Shown here: piece after piece, positions 1-7,388 of the stretch
Numbering within the stretch: the first letter of the stretch is position 1
How the letters are laid out: each line of letters starts with the position of its first letter
Assembly: GCA_016936215.1 (NCBI GenBank)
Contig: JAFGPL010000071.1
Coordinates: 1-38,553 of the forward strand
Length of the DNA stretch: 38,553 nt
Direction of reading: 5' to 3'
Source: Bacteroidales bacterium
GTDB lineage: Bacteria > Bacteroidota > Bacteroidia > Bacteroidales > UBA10428
The notes under the pieces: generated by a model
Told to the model about the DNA's origin: nothing
The model's database searches: none
Seen by the model: only the letters and a program-made list of their open reading frames with translations
Made by a program: the position numbers and the translations under genes

Positions 1-1
1 A

Positions 2-70
2 CTTGAACAGGCTGTTATTACAGAACCTGTGACATATGATAAAATTATAAATGAAAATCACGGGCGTTGA
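2..70 (+). CDS. C-terminal tail of an unidentified protein (cut by window edge)
   Basis: An open frame enters from the left edge and ends at a TGA at 68-70, giving about 22 residues that end in NENHGR. The length is too short to assign a family. It is the only frame that could be the end of a gene to the left; the other two plus frames stop at once or within ten codons. The palindrome at 161-178 lies about 90 bases after it. It may be chance. Confidence 0.3.
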   Translation, partial: LEQAVITEPVTYDKIINENHGR

Positions 71-160
71 CTGGATACCCCATTTATTTAAATTTGTCAT
101 GACGATAATTATTAAAAGATTGAATGCAATGGTACTAATTTTTGGCCGATCTTTAAAACC

Positions 161-178
161 ACCGACCAATAGGTCGGT
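161..178. promoter_or_regulatory. Perfect 7-bp-arm palindrome, operator-like or hairpin
   Basis: ACCGACC-AATA-GGTCGGT is a perfect inverted repeat with a 4-base centre, flanked by AAACC on the left and TTAG on the right. Its size and symmetry resemble operators of TetR-family repressors. As RNA it would be a compact GC-rich hairpin, but only three T follow, which is weak for an intrinsic terminator. No regulator gene is visible in the window. Confidence 0.4.
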
Positions 179-417
179 TTAGTTCAACACGCACTATAAA
201 TAATTGCCGTTTCAGTAAGTATTTCAAGGGTTGTACGCAAGCATTACTATTTTTTTTTGGCACTTAAATAAGGGCAAGTTCCATAATAAAAAATCAACTA
301 TGCATTCCGGTTTCCCATAAGGTAAGTTCAGGGTGAAGCAACCTGAACAACTTTTTTTTCATCCATTAAACATAAATAAGATTTTTGCAGTACAAAAATT
401 AATACACAAGACTCCTG

Positions 418-939
418 ATGAAAAAGCAAATTTTGATATTATTGGCAATTATTATTGTACAGCTTTCTTGTAAAGGACAAGAGCATAAAAACAAATTTGA
501 ATCAAAAATTGGTTACGGTTATTATCAGGGTTTTAACATCGGACTTAATTATTTTTATACCGGGAAACTAAAAGCCGGAATAGGAGCAGGTAGCCATCTG
601 AATATACCCCCGTTAGAAAACAATAATCATATAAATATCTATATTGAAAACACCCTTTATTTTGGAAATCTGAACAGACAGAATGTAGGGGGATGGTATT
701 TCAACCAGCAATTAATGTATTGGAAGCAAGGACCGGATAATAATAGGTGGGAAATTGTATCGTTGGGATTAAATATAGGGAAAACCATACCGATTACAAA
801 GCGTATTGGATTGGACATGGAAATAGGGCCTGCACTTAATCTGGTTGCAGATATTAATAGAGACCCGTTGGTTGAAAGCTGCGGATGGATGTGGCCTGTC
901 TTATATAATGGCAGGGTGCAGTTAACATATAAATTTTGA
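418..939 (+). CDS. Small exported, barrel-like protein of unknown function
   Basis: This encodes 173 residues. The first 17 form a Lys-Lys plus hydrophobic signal segment ending in L-S-C-K-G-Q, a form common in Bacteroidota lipoproteins although the lipobox is not canonical. The rest alternates aromatic and polar residues (YGYYQGFNIGLNYFY and similar) and ends in Phe, as many outer-membrane beta-barrels do. The predicted location is therefore the outer membrane or periplasm. The start is the first ATG and lacks a recognisable ribosome binding site. It stands alone, with about 200 non-coding bases on the 3' side. I do not recognise the family, and a lipid-anchored beta-sandwich is equally possible. 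Confidence 0.65.
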   Translation: MKKQILILLAIIIVQLSCKGQEHKNKFESKIGYGYYQGFNIGLNYFYTGKLKAGIGAGSHLNIPPLENNNHINIYIENTLYFGNLNRQNVGGWYFNQQLMYWKQGPDNNRWEIVSLGLNIGKTIPITKRIGLDMEIGPALNLVADINRDPLVESCGWMWPVLYNGRVQLTYKF

Positions 940-1098
940 CTTTACCTGCCCCATGCGTTAAGTTTAAACGCAACGCCTGCACAGAAACCTGCTTTGATGT
1001 CCTGCCTGCATCTTGCCGGAAAAAAATCCTGCATCAAAGATTTCCTGAAAAATTCGCCAATTGGAAGGCTTAGGTTGAGATATCAAACTTCAGGGCAA

Positions 1099-1106
1099 TA
1101 ATTTTG
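1099..1106 (+). promoter_or_regulatory. Candidate Bacteroidota -7 element (TAATTTTG) for the DUF1801 gene
   Basis: This matches the TAnnTTTG -7 consensus of the Bacteroidota primary sigma factor, 32 bases before the ATG at 1139. A TTG at 1075-1077 lies 21 bases upstream and could serve as the -33 element. The motif is short and A+T-rich, so chance matches are expected. Confidence 0.4.
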
Positions 1107-1138
1107 ATATATATAAAAACCATCAAAAAACTTTTACC

Positions 1139-1564
1139 ATGGCAGAACTGAAAACCAAACAAAACGAGGCAGATGTGGCCGGTTTCATCAACACTTTCAC
1201 CGACAGTGAACAAAAAAGAAAAGACAGTTTTGAGTTGTTAAAACTGATGCAGGACTTTACCGGTTATGAGCCAAAAATTTGGGGGCCTTCTATTGTTGGA
1301 TTTGGAAATTACCATTATAAATCAGAGAGGAGCAGCCAGGAAGGAGACTGGCCGCTGGTTGGCTTTTCACCGAGAAAGGCCGCTATTTCACTCTATGTTT
1401 ACACGGGCGAAAAAGAGCATGAATACCTTTTAAAGGATTTGGGCAAATATAAAATAGGAAAGGCATGCATTTACGTAAAAAAGCTTTCAGACATCAACAT
1501 AGAAACACTTAAAAGATTGATGAAAGCTACCATTGATTATCTTCAAAGAAAATTTAACCAGTAA
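1139..1564 (+). CDS. DUF1801 domain protein
   Basis: This 141-residue cytoplasmic protein looks like the DUF1801 (YdhG-like) family. It has an N-terminal helical part with a V-x-x-F-I pattern, then a WGPSIVGFG core segment (about residues 48-56), a GDWPLVGFSPRKAAISLY segment and a C-terminal helical stretch. Its length is normal for a single-domain member. The family has no settled biochemical role; the fold is small and alpha/beta, sometimes linked to iron-chaperone-like proteins. ATG at 1139 is the natural start. The gene stands alone, and a MITE-like repeat begins about 8 bases after its stop codon. Function is not inferred from context. Confidence 0.8.
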   Translation: MAELKTKQNEADVAGFINTFTDSEQKRKDSFELLKLMQDFTGYEPKIWGPSIVGFGNYHYKSERSSQEGDWPLVGFSPRKAAISLYVYTGEKEHEYLLKDLGKYKIGKACIYVKKLSDINIETLKRLMKATIDYLQRKFNQ

Positions 1565-1571
1565 AAATTTA

Positions 1572-1832
1572 TATTACCTTAAATCCGCAAGTTAATTTTC
1601 ATTTTCCAATTAGGCTTCGACTACTTGCCTGCCTTAGCAGTGCGGCGGGCAGACGCTCAGCCTGACAGTCACCCTGAGACCTTGATAGTGCTAAACCGCT
1701 ATTTAATAATTAGTTGACACTTTTGTCAGCCTGAGCGCTGTCGAAGGCTATTCCCATCGTGTCATTAGCAGCGAGGTCGAAGGGTGTTTATTGCCAATTA
1801 TTTACTATTTAACTTGCGGATTTAAAGTATTA
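1572..1832. repeat. MITE-like element with inverted termini and internal palindromes
   Basis: The ends are 24-base inverted repeats (1572-1595 and 1809-1832) with two mismatches. The inner 17 bases, TTAAATCCGCAAGTTAA, match perfectly (1579-1595 against 1809-1825). The interior holds imperfect inverted copies of GCTCAGsCTGACA (1655-1667 and 1724-1736) and of a GTCGAAGG-type motif (1613-1621 and 1740-1748), plus a TGCCTGCC/GGCGGGCA hairpin near 1626-1652. No coding frame of useful length lies inside and no clear target duplication is visible. The CCTGAGC/GTCGAAGG words recur in dispersed repeats of Bacteroidota. With the leader of the next gene it accounts for the gene-free stretch 1565-2010. 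Confidence 0.65.
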
Positions 1833-2010
1833 CTCAAAATTACAATCACCTCCTTTAATACTTCCTGCCGGTTAGTCGTTTTTATCTATCCGCTGTTCTC
1901 GAAGTATAGGTAGTTCGTTGAAGTATCAATTGTATTCTGTGAAAATGTTTGTAAATTGGCCTGAAAAAAGCATGAGGGGAAAATCCCCGGCATTTTATAA
2001 CACTGATTGC

Positions 2011-2655
2011 ATGTATTTAAAAAAGAAAGAAAAAATAAAACCTGTCTTCCCGAAAGTAATAATTATACTTGCCATGGGCTTTGGATTTAAGCTGTTTTTT
2101 AGTTGTTCACCCTATTCACAAAGCCTGATTGAAATAAACTATAACCATATTCGTGTCGAAGGAATTGATAACAGCGGCAGGTTTATGGATTATTATAACA
2201 CAACCGACACATTTTATTCTGATGCCGTTGCCTTGAAACTTACCCTGTCCGATACCTCTATGTTTTATGCAGTTTCATACTTGTCAAATGCCTTACAGGC
2301 GTTTTCTTTCTGGGCTGTACGGGCCGATGATATCAGCCCGGCTTTTATTCCCCGGATTAAAGTTACCGGTATTAAAGTAACAACCCTTCTTGATATCAAT
2401 GACTCCATAAAAGCAGGAGATGATATATCCGGGCACATTTTATCTTCTTCAAGTGATAACTTTGTAATGTACCATAATATAGAACATGCAGTTTCATGGT
2501 TAAACGGAATTCAAAATTACGAAAACAGCTCCATCGTTCTTATACTCAAAACATCTGTAAAAAACACAACAGCCCGGTTTGATATTGTTGTTACATTAGA
2601 AAACGGAGATGAGCTTTTGTTTACTACTTCAGTATTTTCAATCATAGAATCCTGA
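2011..2655 (+). CDS. Unidentified lipoprotein
   Basis: From the ATG at 2011 the product is 214 residues with a basic N-terminus (MYLKKKEKIK), a hydrophobic run and F-F-S-C, a plausible lipobox. I prefer this start because an in-frame TTG at 1918 would put 31 extra hydrophilic residues before the signal. The mature part is beta-rich with no motif I recognise; it has many Ser/Asp/Asn residues and a paired ITLxxI-like pattern. Its stop is three bases before the ATG of the next gene, so the two are co-transcribed and probably translationally coupled. The predicted location is the periplasmic face of the outer or inner membrane. The family is unknown. Confidence 0.6.
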   Translation: MYLKKKEKIKPVFPKVIIILAMGFGFKLFFSCSPYSQSLIEINYNHIRVEGIDNSGRFMDYYNTTDTFYSDAVALKLTLSDTSMFYAVSYLSNALQAFSFWAVRADDISPAFIPRIKVTGIKVTTLLDINDSIKAGDDISGHILSSSSDNFVMYHNIEHAVSWLNGIQNYENSSIVLILKTSVKNTTARFDIVVTLENGDELLFTTSVFSIIES

Positions 2656-2658
2656 AAT

Positions 2659-3507
2659 ATGAAGTTTCTTGTGTATATAGTCCTTCTTTTGATAAGCTTT
2701 AGTCTGTTAGCCCAAAACCCTAATTTTAAAAATCAGGAATTCTCATTTACCATAGGGGCTGGAGAACTCGATATCGAAAAATTCCTGCCAGGTGAAAATC
2801 TTGATTTCATAAACTATTTTGATACCGACCCTGAATATACAGACTTTATTATCGTAAAGCTTGGATACAAGTTCGACTTCTTCTCAAAAATGACTGCCGA
2901 CATTAAATTAATCCTGATGGATGACATAATACCGGACAATTATGATTTTTCAGTGCATTATTTTTTAAAACCCTGGTTAGGCATCGGTGTTGGTTCAATG
3001 CTCAACAAGAATTATATCACGTATTTTGAAAATTACCATATGCAAACCTTTACCGGTTATTACCTGGTGGATGACAATGTGCAGCAATTTACAACTTACG
3101 ATCTGGGGTTTTACCTCTCCCCTGCACTTAAACCAATTGATGGTGATCTGATAAAACTTCTGGTAAAATGCGATTTTGGTCTGTCTTCATTGATGAAAGA
3201 AGAAACTACGTTTTATCATAAAAAGAAACTTTCCAATGAACGACTGAGGTATCATTACGAAACAAAAACTACATTTCAACCCTATATTCAGCCAAAAATT
3301 GAGTTAAGGTTACGCGCTTTTAAAATTAAACAGGTTTCTTTAGGTATTTTGCTGAATTCAGGTTATTACCATGCCAACAGAAGTATAGATTATTTGCGCA
3401 CTCTACAAGAGTGGACTATGGAAAACATTATAAATGTAGACGTAAAATCGCCAAAACATAATTACTCAAGATTTGAATTTGACATGGGAATTTTCATGAG
3501 ATGGTAA
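2659..3507 (+). CDS. Exported, probably outer-membrane barrel protein of unknown function
   Basis: This encodes 282 residues. The first 19 form a classical signal peptide (MKFLVYIVLLLISF...LLAQ), with cleavage likely after A-Q. The mature protein is rich in alternating aromatic and charged segments (KLGYKFDFFSKM, FLKPWLGIGVGSML, YDLGFYLSPAL) and ends FDMGIFMRW, a terminal aromatic typical of barrels. Strand-like blocks are spread over the whole length, suggesting roughly 10-12 strands. It is coupled to the lipoprotein at 2011, so the pair may work as a lipoprotein/outer-membrane unit; that is an inference. I do not recognise a named family. Confidence 0.6.
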   Translation: MKFLVYIVLLLISFSLLAQNPNFKNQEFSFTIGAGELDIEKFLPGENLDFINYFDTDPEYTDFIIVKLGYKFDFFSKMTADIKLILMDDIIPDNYDFSVHYFLKPWLGIGVGSMLNKNYITYFENYHMQTFTGYYLVDDNVQQFTTYDLGFYLSPALKPIDGDLIKLLVKCDFGLSSLMKEETTFYHKKKLSNERLRYHYETKTTFQPYIQPKIELRLRAFKIKQVSLGILLNSGYYHANRSIDYLRTLQEWTMENIINVDVKSPKHNYSRFEFDMGIFMRW

Positions 3508-3680
3508 AGCATTCACCATTCAATAATATTGGAGAAATTTTAGGAAAAAACAAGGCATTTTCATATACCTTTTCAAGAAAGCCAAAGCCAAGTGTATTAT
3601 ACACAGTATAAAAGCAGTTTATTATTTTGTTTGAAAGGTCTTTATGTAATAACCCGCTCATGAATTGTTAATTAAAAATG

Positions 3681-3757
3681 GCACACAGATAACACGGATT
3701 GGACGGATTTACACTAATCTGTGAATATCTGTTGCATCCGTGTCATCCGTGTTCTAT
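3681..3757. repeat. Dispersed palindromic repeat (ACACGGAT type)
   Basis: The left arm AACACGGATTGGACGGAT (3691-3708) pairs with the right arm around 3735-3753, whose reverse complement begins GAACACGGATGACACGGATG. The sequence between them forms the loop. The words CACAGAT, ACACGGAT and ATCCGTGT recur here and belong to a repeat style often seen between genes of Bacteroidota and some other phyla. It lies in the convergent gap between the genes at 2659 and 3762, where it could form a large RNA hairpin on either strand. Confidence 0.6.
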
Positions 3758-3761
3758 TCTC

Positions 3762-4385
3762 TTACTTTACCCCGATTAACAGGAATACCGGGTATTTCCT
3801 CTGCTTTCCATCTACTGTTTTCTCAATCTCTGTGCAGATTTTGTATAGTTCCACCCTGAAACCGTGTTTTGAAAGAAGCGACATGATTTCGTTGCGGTCA
3901 AAACCAGGATGTCCCTGGAAATTTTGCTGTGGGTTGTGAAAAGTACCGTCTTCCGTGTCGAGGTCGGCAATACACAGGTATCCTCCCTTATTCAGCATAT
4001 GGTAAAAGATACGGAATATTTTGTCCAAATCCATAATGTGGTGCAGGGTCATCAGTGTATAAACCACATCAAAGCAGCAGGGTGGGGGATCGCCATGCAG
4101 AAGGTCGGTAAGCAGGGGGGTGAAGTTTGTAACAGAATCCTTTACGATCTTTTCCTTCAGCACTTCGATCATCCCTTCAGAATTATCAGCCAGCGTAATG
4201 CTTTTGAAAGCATCCCGTAGGAAATAGCTGAGCAATCCGGTTCCACAACCGAATTCAAAGGCATTCAGTTTTCCTTCGGGGTGAATGAAATTGTCAATTT
4301 CCTGTGCAATAATACGGGCCCTCTCAACTTTTGCCGGATCGCTGTCCCAGTCCCTGGCCCGTTTGTTAAAATGCTCTTTGGTCAT
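3762..4385 (-). CDS. Class I SAM-dependent methyltransferase
   Basis: This 207-residue protein has the Rossmann-fold methyltransferase order. Motif I FEFGCGTG is at residues 43-50, an acidic residue (LADNS) follows beta-2, and FDVVYTLMTLHHI matches the post-motif region. A KGGYLCIADL strand comes later and C-terminal strands complete the sheet. This resembles the Methyltransf_11/25 small-molecule group rather than RNA or DNA enzymes, but the substrate cannot be told. It is the last gene of a minus-strand set after trxB and a small lipoprotein, only 6 bases from the latter. The start is ATG at 4385. The function of the operon is not obvious. Confidence 0.85.
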   Translation of the reverse strand: MTKEHFNKRARDWDSDPAKVERARIIAQEIDNFIHPEGKLNAFEFGCGTGLLSYFLRDAFKSITLADNSEGMIEVLKEKIVKDSVTNFTPLLTDLLHGDPPPCCFDVVYTLMTLHHIMDLDKIFRIFYHMLNKGGYLCIADLDTEDGTFHNPQQNFQGHPGFDRNEIMSLLSKHGFRVELYKICTEIEKTVDGKQRKYPVFLLIGVK

Positions 4386-4391
4386 CCGTTA

Positions 4392-4715
4392 CTAAGATTC
4401 ATACCTTTTCTTTTTTTTGCACCCCAGGCCTTTGCCTCCAAGAATACCCCATCCGCCGCTGCCGAGAATAAATCCCAGCGCGTACCAGGCGCCGTTGTTG
4501 TTTTGGGCGTACACGGTTACGTCATCGCGCCACAATGATATCACAAGGTCAATCGGGGCAATGATGCCATGCCACAACCCGCCCAAAAAACGGTATTTGT
4601 AGCCTTCGAGACATGCTTCCACGTTCTCGTGGTTCGCGCAACCGGTAAGAAGAAGAACCAGGACAGCAAGCAAAATTATTGCCGTCAGCGATTTTTGATT
4701 TGGTTTCATAATCAT
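4392..4715 (-). CDS. Small conserved lipoprotein, unknown function
   Basis: This encodes 107 residues. A hydrophobic signal segment ends in L-L-T-G-C at about residues 22-26, a good lipobox. The mature part carries GGLWHGIIAPIDLVISL, then a W-R-D-D-V-x-V-Y segment, an NNNGAWYALGF stretch and a Gly-rich hydrophobic end with KKKKR. Similar short proteins with the HG-x-I-x-P and NNG-x-WY-x-x-GF patterns occur in many bacteria without a known role. Two ATG codons (4715 and 4709) could start it. It lies between trxB (34 bases upstream) and the methyltransferase (6 bases downstream), probably in one operon. Confidence 0.7.
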   Translation of the reverse strand: MIMKPNQKSLTAIILLAVLVLLLTGCANHENVEACLEGYKYRFLGGLWHGIIAPIDLVISLWRDDVTVYAQNNNGAWYALGFILGSGGWGILGGKGLGCKKKKRYES

Positions 4716-4749
4716 TTGATTTAGGTATTTAAAAACAATTCATTAAAAA

Positions 4750-5754
4750 TCATAACCCGTGTTCTGCAAGGTACCTTTCGGCATCAATGGCAGCCATACA
4801 ACCCGAACCTGCTGCTGTAACTGCCTGGCGGTAGACAGGGTCCTGCACATCGCCGCAGGCAAAAATGCCGGGCAGTTTGGTTTTTGATGTGCCCGGAATG
4901 GTTTTTATATATCCTGTTTCGTTTGTTTCAAGGTAATCCTTAAAGATTTGCGAGTTGGGTGTATGTCCTATGGCAAGGAAAAATCCGTCTATTTTAATAA
5001 CCTCTTCAGTTTCTTCAGGTGTCCCCTCTTTTTTAATAAGAACAGCTTCCTGTACCACCTTTTCACCCCTCAGTTCTTTGGTATTGCGTTCGAACAATAC
5101 TTCTATTTTCGGGTGGTTAAAGACCCTCTCCTGCATAATTTTCGATGCGCGGAGGTAGTCTTTTCTTACAATCAGGTACACTTTGCTGCACAATCCGGCA
5201 AGGTATAGCGCCTCTTCGCAGGCGGAATCGCCCCCGCCTACCACGGCCACATCTTTGCCTTTATAAAAGAAACCGTCGCATGTAGCACATGCCGAAACGC
5301 CCGATCCCATGTATTTTTGTTCTGATTCAAGGCCAAGGTACTTTGCAGTGGCGCCGGTTGCAATAATCACAACATCAGCAATGATTTCCTTTTCATCGTC
5401 TATGGTAACCTTATAAGGCCGTGACGAAAAATCAACAGCAGTGGCGATGCCCCAGCGTATATCCGTACCAAACCTTTCGGCCTGCTCTTTTAACTCCTGC
5501 ATCATATCCGGGCCCGTGATTCCGTTAGGATAACCGGGGAAATTCTCTACCTCGGTGGTCGTTGTAAGCTGCCCTCCCGGTTGCAGACCTTCGTAAAGAA
5601 TGGGGCTCAAATTTGCCCTGGCTGCATAGATGGCAGCGGTATAACCCGCTGGCCCCGACCCGATGATCAGGCACCTGGTTTTTTCCGATGCTTTGGCATT
5701 TCCACTAATGTTTTTACTTTCTTCTTTCGTTTCCAATGGTTTAAAAAGACTCAT
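4750..5754 (-). CDS. trxB: Thioredoxin reductase
   Basis: This 334-residue flavoenzyme reduces thioredoxin with NADPH in the cytoplasm. The FAD-binding GSGPAG is at residues 32-37, the redox pair C156-A-T-C159 sits in the SACATCDG context, the NADPH-binding GGGDSA is at about 173-178, and the FACGDV FAD motif is near the C-terminus. About 25 residues precede the usual start of the fold (MSLFKPLETKEESK...), a short hydrophilic extension relative to typical enzymes of about 310 residues. ATG at 5754 is the only good start before it. It is the first gene of a probable trxB - lipoprotein - methyltransferase operon, with a possible -7 element at 5809-5816. Confidence 0.96.
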   Translation of the reverse strand: MSLFKPLETKEESKNISGNAKASEKTRCLIIGSGPAGYTAAIYAARANLSPILYEGLQPGGQLTTTTEVENFPGYPNGITGPDMMQELKEQAERFGTDIRWGIATAVDFSSRPYKVTIDDEKEIIADVVIIATGATAKYLGLESEQKYMGSGVSACATCDGFFYKGKDVAVVGGGDSACEEALYLAGLCSKVYLIVRKDYLRASKIMQERVFNHPKIEVLFERNTKELRGEKVVQEAVLIKKEGTPEETEEVIKIDGFFLAIGHTPNSQIFKDYLETNETGYIKTIPGTSKTKLPGIFACGDVQDPVYRQAVTAAGSGCMAAIDAERYLAEHGL

Positions 5755-5808
5755 ATATTGTTATATTATTTGGTTACAATTACCTTAATTGATGCCCGAA
5801 GATGATCG

Positions 5809-5816
5809 CAAATTTA
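5809..5816 (-). promoter_or_regulatory. Candidate -7 element (TAAATTTG) for trxB
   Basis: On the minus strand this reads TAAATTTG, a full match to TAnnTTTG, 55 bases before the trxB ATG. No convincing -33 TTTG lies at the expected distance, so it is supported only by the motif and its place in the divergent gap. Confidence 0.35.
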
Positions 5817-5954
5817 TCAATTTTCTGTTGTGATGACAGCACTCTTATTTTAATTCATTACAAATAATATTTTTTTATCAATGGTAATATGAACGGCGGC
5901 TTGACAAGGTGTGTTTTTTTAGCAATAAGTAACAAGCCGGTAAACAAATTGTTT

Positions 5955-5962
5955 TATATTTG
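5955..5962 (+). promoter_or_regulatory. Candidate -7 element (TATATTTG) for the nitroreductase operon
   Basis: This is a full TAnnTTTG match, 21 bases before the ATG at 5984. It overlaps an in-frame TTG at 5960, so transcription would begin downstream of that codon. This argues for translation from 5984. No clear -33 element is visible. Confidence 0.4.
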
Positions 5963-5983
5963 AAGAATTCAATCTTTTTTAAT

Positions 5984-6559
5984 ATGAATTTTGAAGAACT
6001 GGTTTTTTCAACAAGAAGTTTTCGTCGGTTTGATGAAGAAATTAAAATAGATTTGGATGTGCTGAAAAAGCTTGTGGGCTTCGCTCATTCATCTGCTTCG
6101 AGCGGAAATATCCAGGGATTGAAGTTTGCCATTTCTGTTAAAGAGACTACTAATGCCAAAATCTTCAACTGCCTTAAGTGGGCTTTTTACCTGAAAGATT
6201 GGGAAGGCCCTGTAAAGGGTGAGCGTCCCGTAGCTTACATTATTATTTTAGGCGATACCGAAATTCACGAAACCATTGAAATAGATGTGGGCATTGCTGC
6301 GCAGAGCATTCTTCTCGGGGCTGTTGCTTTGGGATTTGGAGGGTGTATGATTGGATCAATAGACAGGTTGCAGTTAAGAAAAGAACTTGAAATCCCCAAG
6401 AGATTTCAAATACCGCTTGTCATTGCCCTGGGAAAACCGGTTGAAAAAGTTGTGACCGAAGAAACCGATGATTCAGGAAATATCGAATACTGGAGGGATT
6501 CCAACGGAACACATTTTGTTCCCAAAAGACCGTTTCAGGAATTGATCATTGAACTTTAA
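5984..6559 (+). CDS. Nitroreductase family protein (FMN-dependent)
   Basis: The product is 191 residues from ATG at 5984; an in-frame TTG at 5960 falls inside the likely promoter. The N-terminal STRSFRRF (residues 9-16) is the FMN-phosphate-binding Arg/Ser signature of the nitroreductase fold. SSASSGNIQGLKF follows where family members contact FMN, and GIAAQSILLGAVALGFGGCMIG is the conserved core helix and loop. Length and order fit a single-domain, dimeric, cytoplasmic NAD(P)H-dependent oxidoreductase. The natural substrate cannot be predicted. It is followed after 25 bases by the RraA-like gene and then by a methyltransferase, probably in one operon. Confidence 0.88.
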   Translation: MNFEELVFSTRSFRRFDEEIKIDLDVLKKLVGFAHSSASSGNIQGLKFAISVKETTNAKIFNCLKWAFYLKDWEGPVKGERPVAYIIILGDTEIHETIEIDVGIAAQSILLGAVALGFGGCMIGSIDRLQLRKELEIPKRFQIPLVIALGKPVEKVVTEETDDSGNIEYWRDSNGTHFVPKRPFQELIIEL

Positions 6560-6584
6560 CAATATCTGAATAAATACTATAACG

Positions 6585-7373
6585 ATGAAAAAGATAATTA
6601 TTCTGTTTGCTATTATATCGTCGGGACTATATTTAAATGCACAGGAAAAACCTTTGCTTACCGATGAAGAAATTCTAAGGTTATACCAGGGGCTTCGGGT
6701 GGCTGATGTTTCAGACGGCATGGATATGGCAGGTTTACGTGATGCAGGGTTGCTCGACCAGAAGATTGAAGCACTGTGGAAAGATACTGAAAATTTCGAT
6801 CACTGGTTTTGCGGGTTAGCGCTCACGGCCAGGTATGTACCTACCAATAAAGTGATAAAAAACCCGATGACACCCGAAGAATTTAAACAGTGGGAGGGCG
6901 AGTGGTATAACAGGTACTCACCCGAACCCTGGGCAGACCTTATTAAACCGGGCACAGTGGTTGTACTTGATGTGCAGGGCGATGGTGATACGGGATCGGT
7001 GGGCTCGGCCAATAGCCTTAATTATATTAAAAAAGGTGCAAGGGGGATTGTTTCCAATGGCGGAATCAGGGACACAGATGAAATTATTAAACAGAGGATA
7101 CCGGTGTACCTCGATCACGAAAACCGGGGCAGGGGTATCAGGCCGGGGCGGAACGAACTTGAATCGTTTAACAAACCGGTTACCGTGGGCGGTGTGCTTA
7201 TCAACCCGGGTGATATAATTGTTGCCGATGGTGATGGTGTAATCTGCGTACCCCGCGAATATGCAAAAACAGTTGCCGACGAAGCACATAAAATATTGTC
7301 CGCCGATAAAGCCGTGAGACGACAATTATACAACGAGATAGGCAAAGAGCCCGATGAAACAGTGAAACCTTAA
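6585..7373 (+). CDS. RraA-like (aldolase/decarboxylase fold) protein with signal peptide
   Basis: This encodes 262 residues. The first 20 (MKKIIILFAIISSGLYLNAQ) are a clear signal peptide, so the protein should be exported to the periplasm. The remainder matches the RraA / 4-hydroxy-4-methyl-2-oxoglutarate aldolase fold: VADVSDGMD near residue 40, the glycine-rich GDGDTGSVGS at about 132-141, and GARGIVSNGGIRDTDE with the characteristic R162-D163, which binds substrate and metal in family enzymes. A late VIVADGDGVICVP-like strand also fits. Typical RraA proteins are cytoplasmic and about 160-230 residues. This one has an inserted Trp/Tyr-rich segment at about 95-118. The substrate is unknown. 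Confidence 0.85.
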   Translation: MKKIIILFAIISSGLYLNAQEKPLLTDEEILRLYQGLRVADVSDGMDMAGLRDAGLLDQKIEALWKDTENFDHWFCGLALTARYVPTNKVIKNPMTPEEFKQWEGEWYNRYSPEPWADLIKPGTVVVLDVQGDGDTGSVGSANSLNYIKKGARGIVSNGGIRDTDEIIKQRIPVYLDHENRGRGIRPGRNELESFNKPVTVGGVLINPGDIIVADGDGVICVPREYAKTVADEAHKILSADKAVRRQLYNEIGKEPDETVKP

Positions 7374-7388
7374 TATTTTTTTATTTCA

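Noticed and set aside
1918-2010. TTG start for the lipoprotein at 1918
   Set aside because: It would bury the lipoprotein signal behind 31 hydrophilic residues. ATG at 2011 gives a proper basic and hydrophobic leader.
6918-7325. A 135-codon minus-strand frame across the RraA-like gene
   Set aside because: The plus frame carries the family motifs; the minus frame has no recognisable domain or sensible start.
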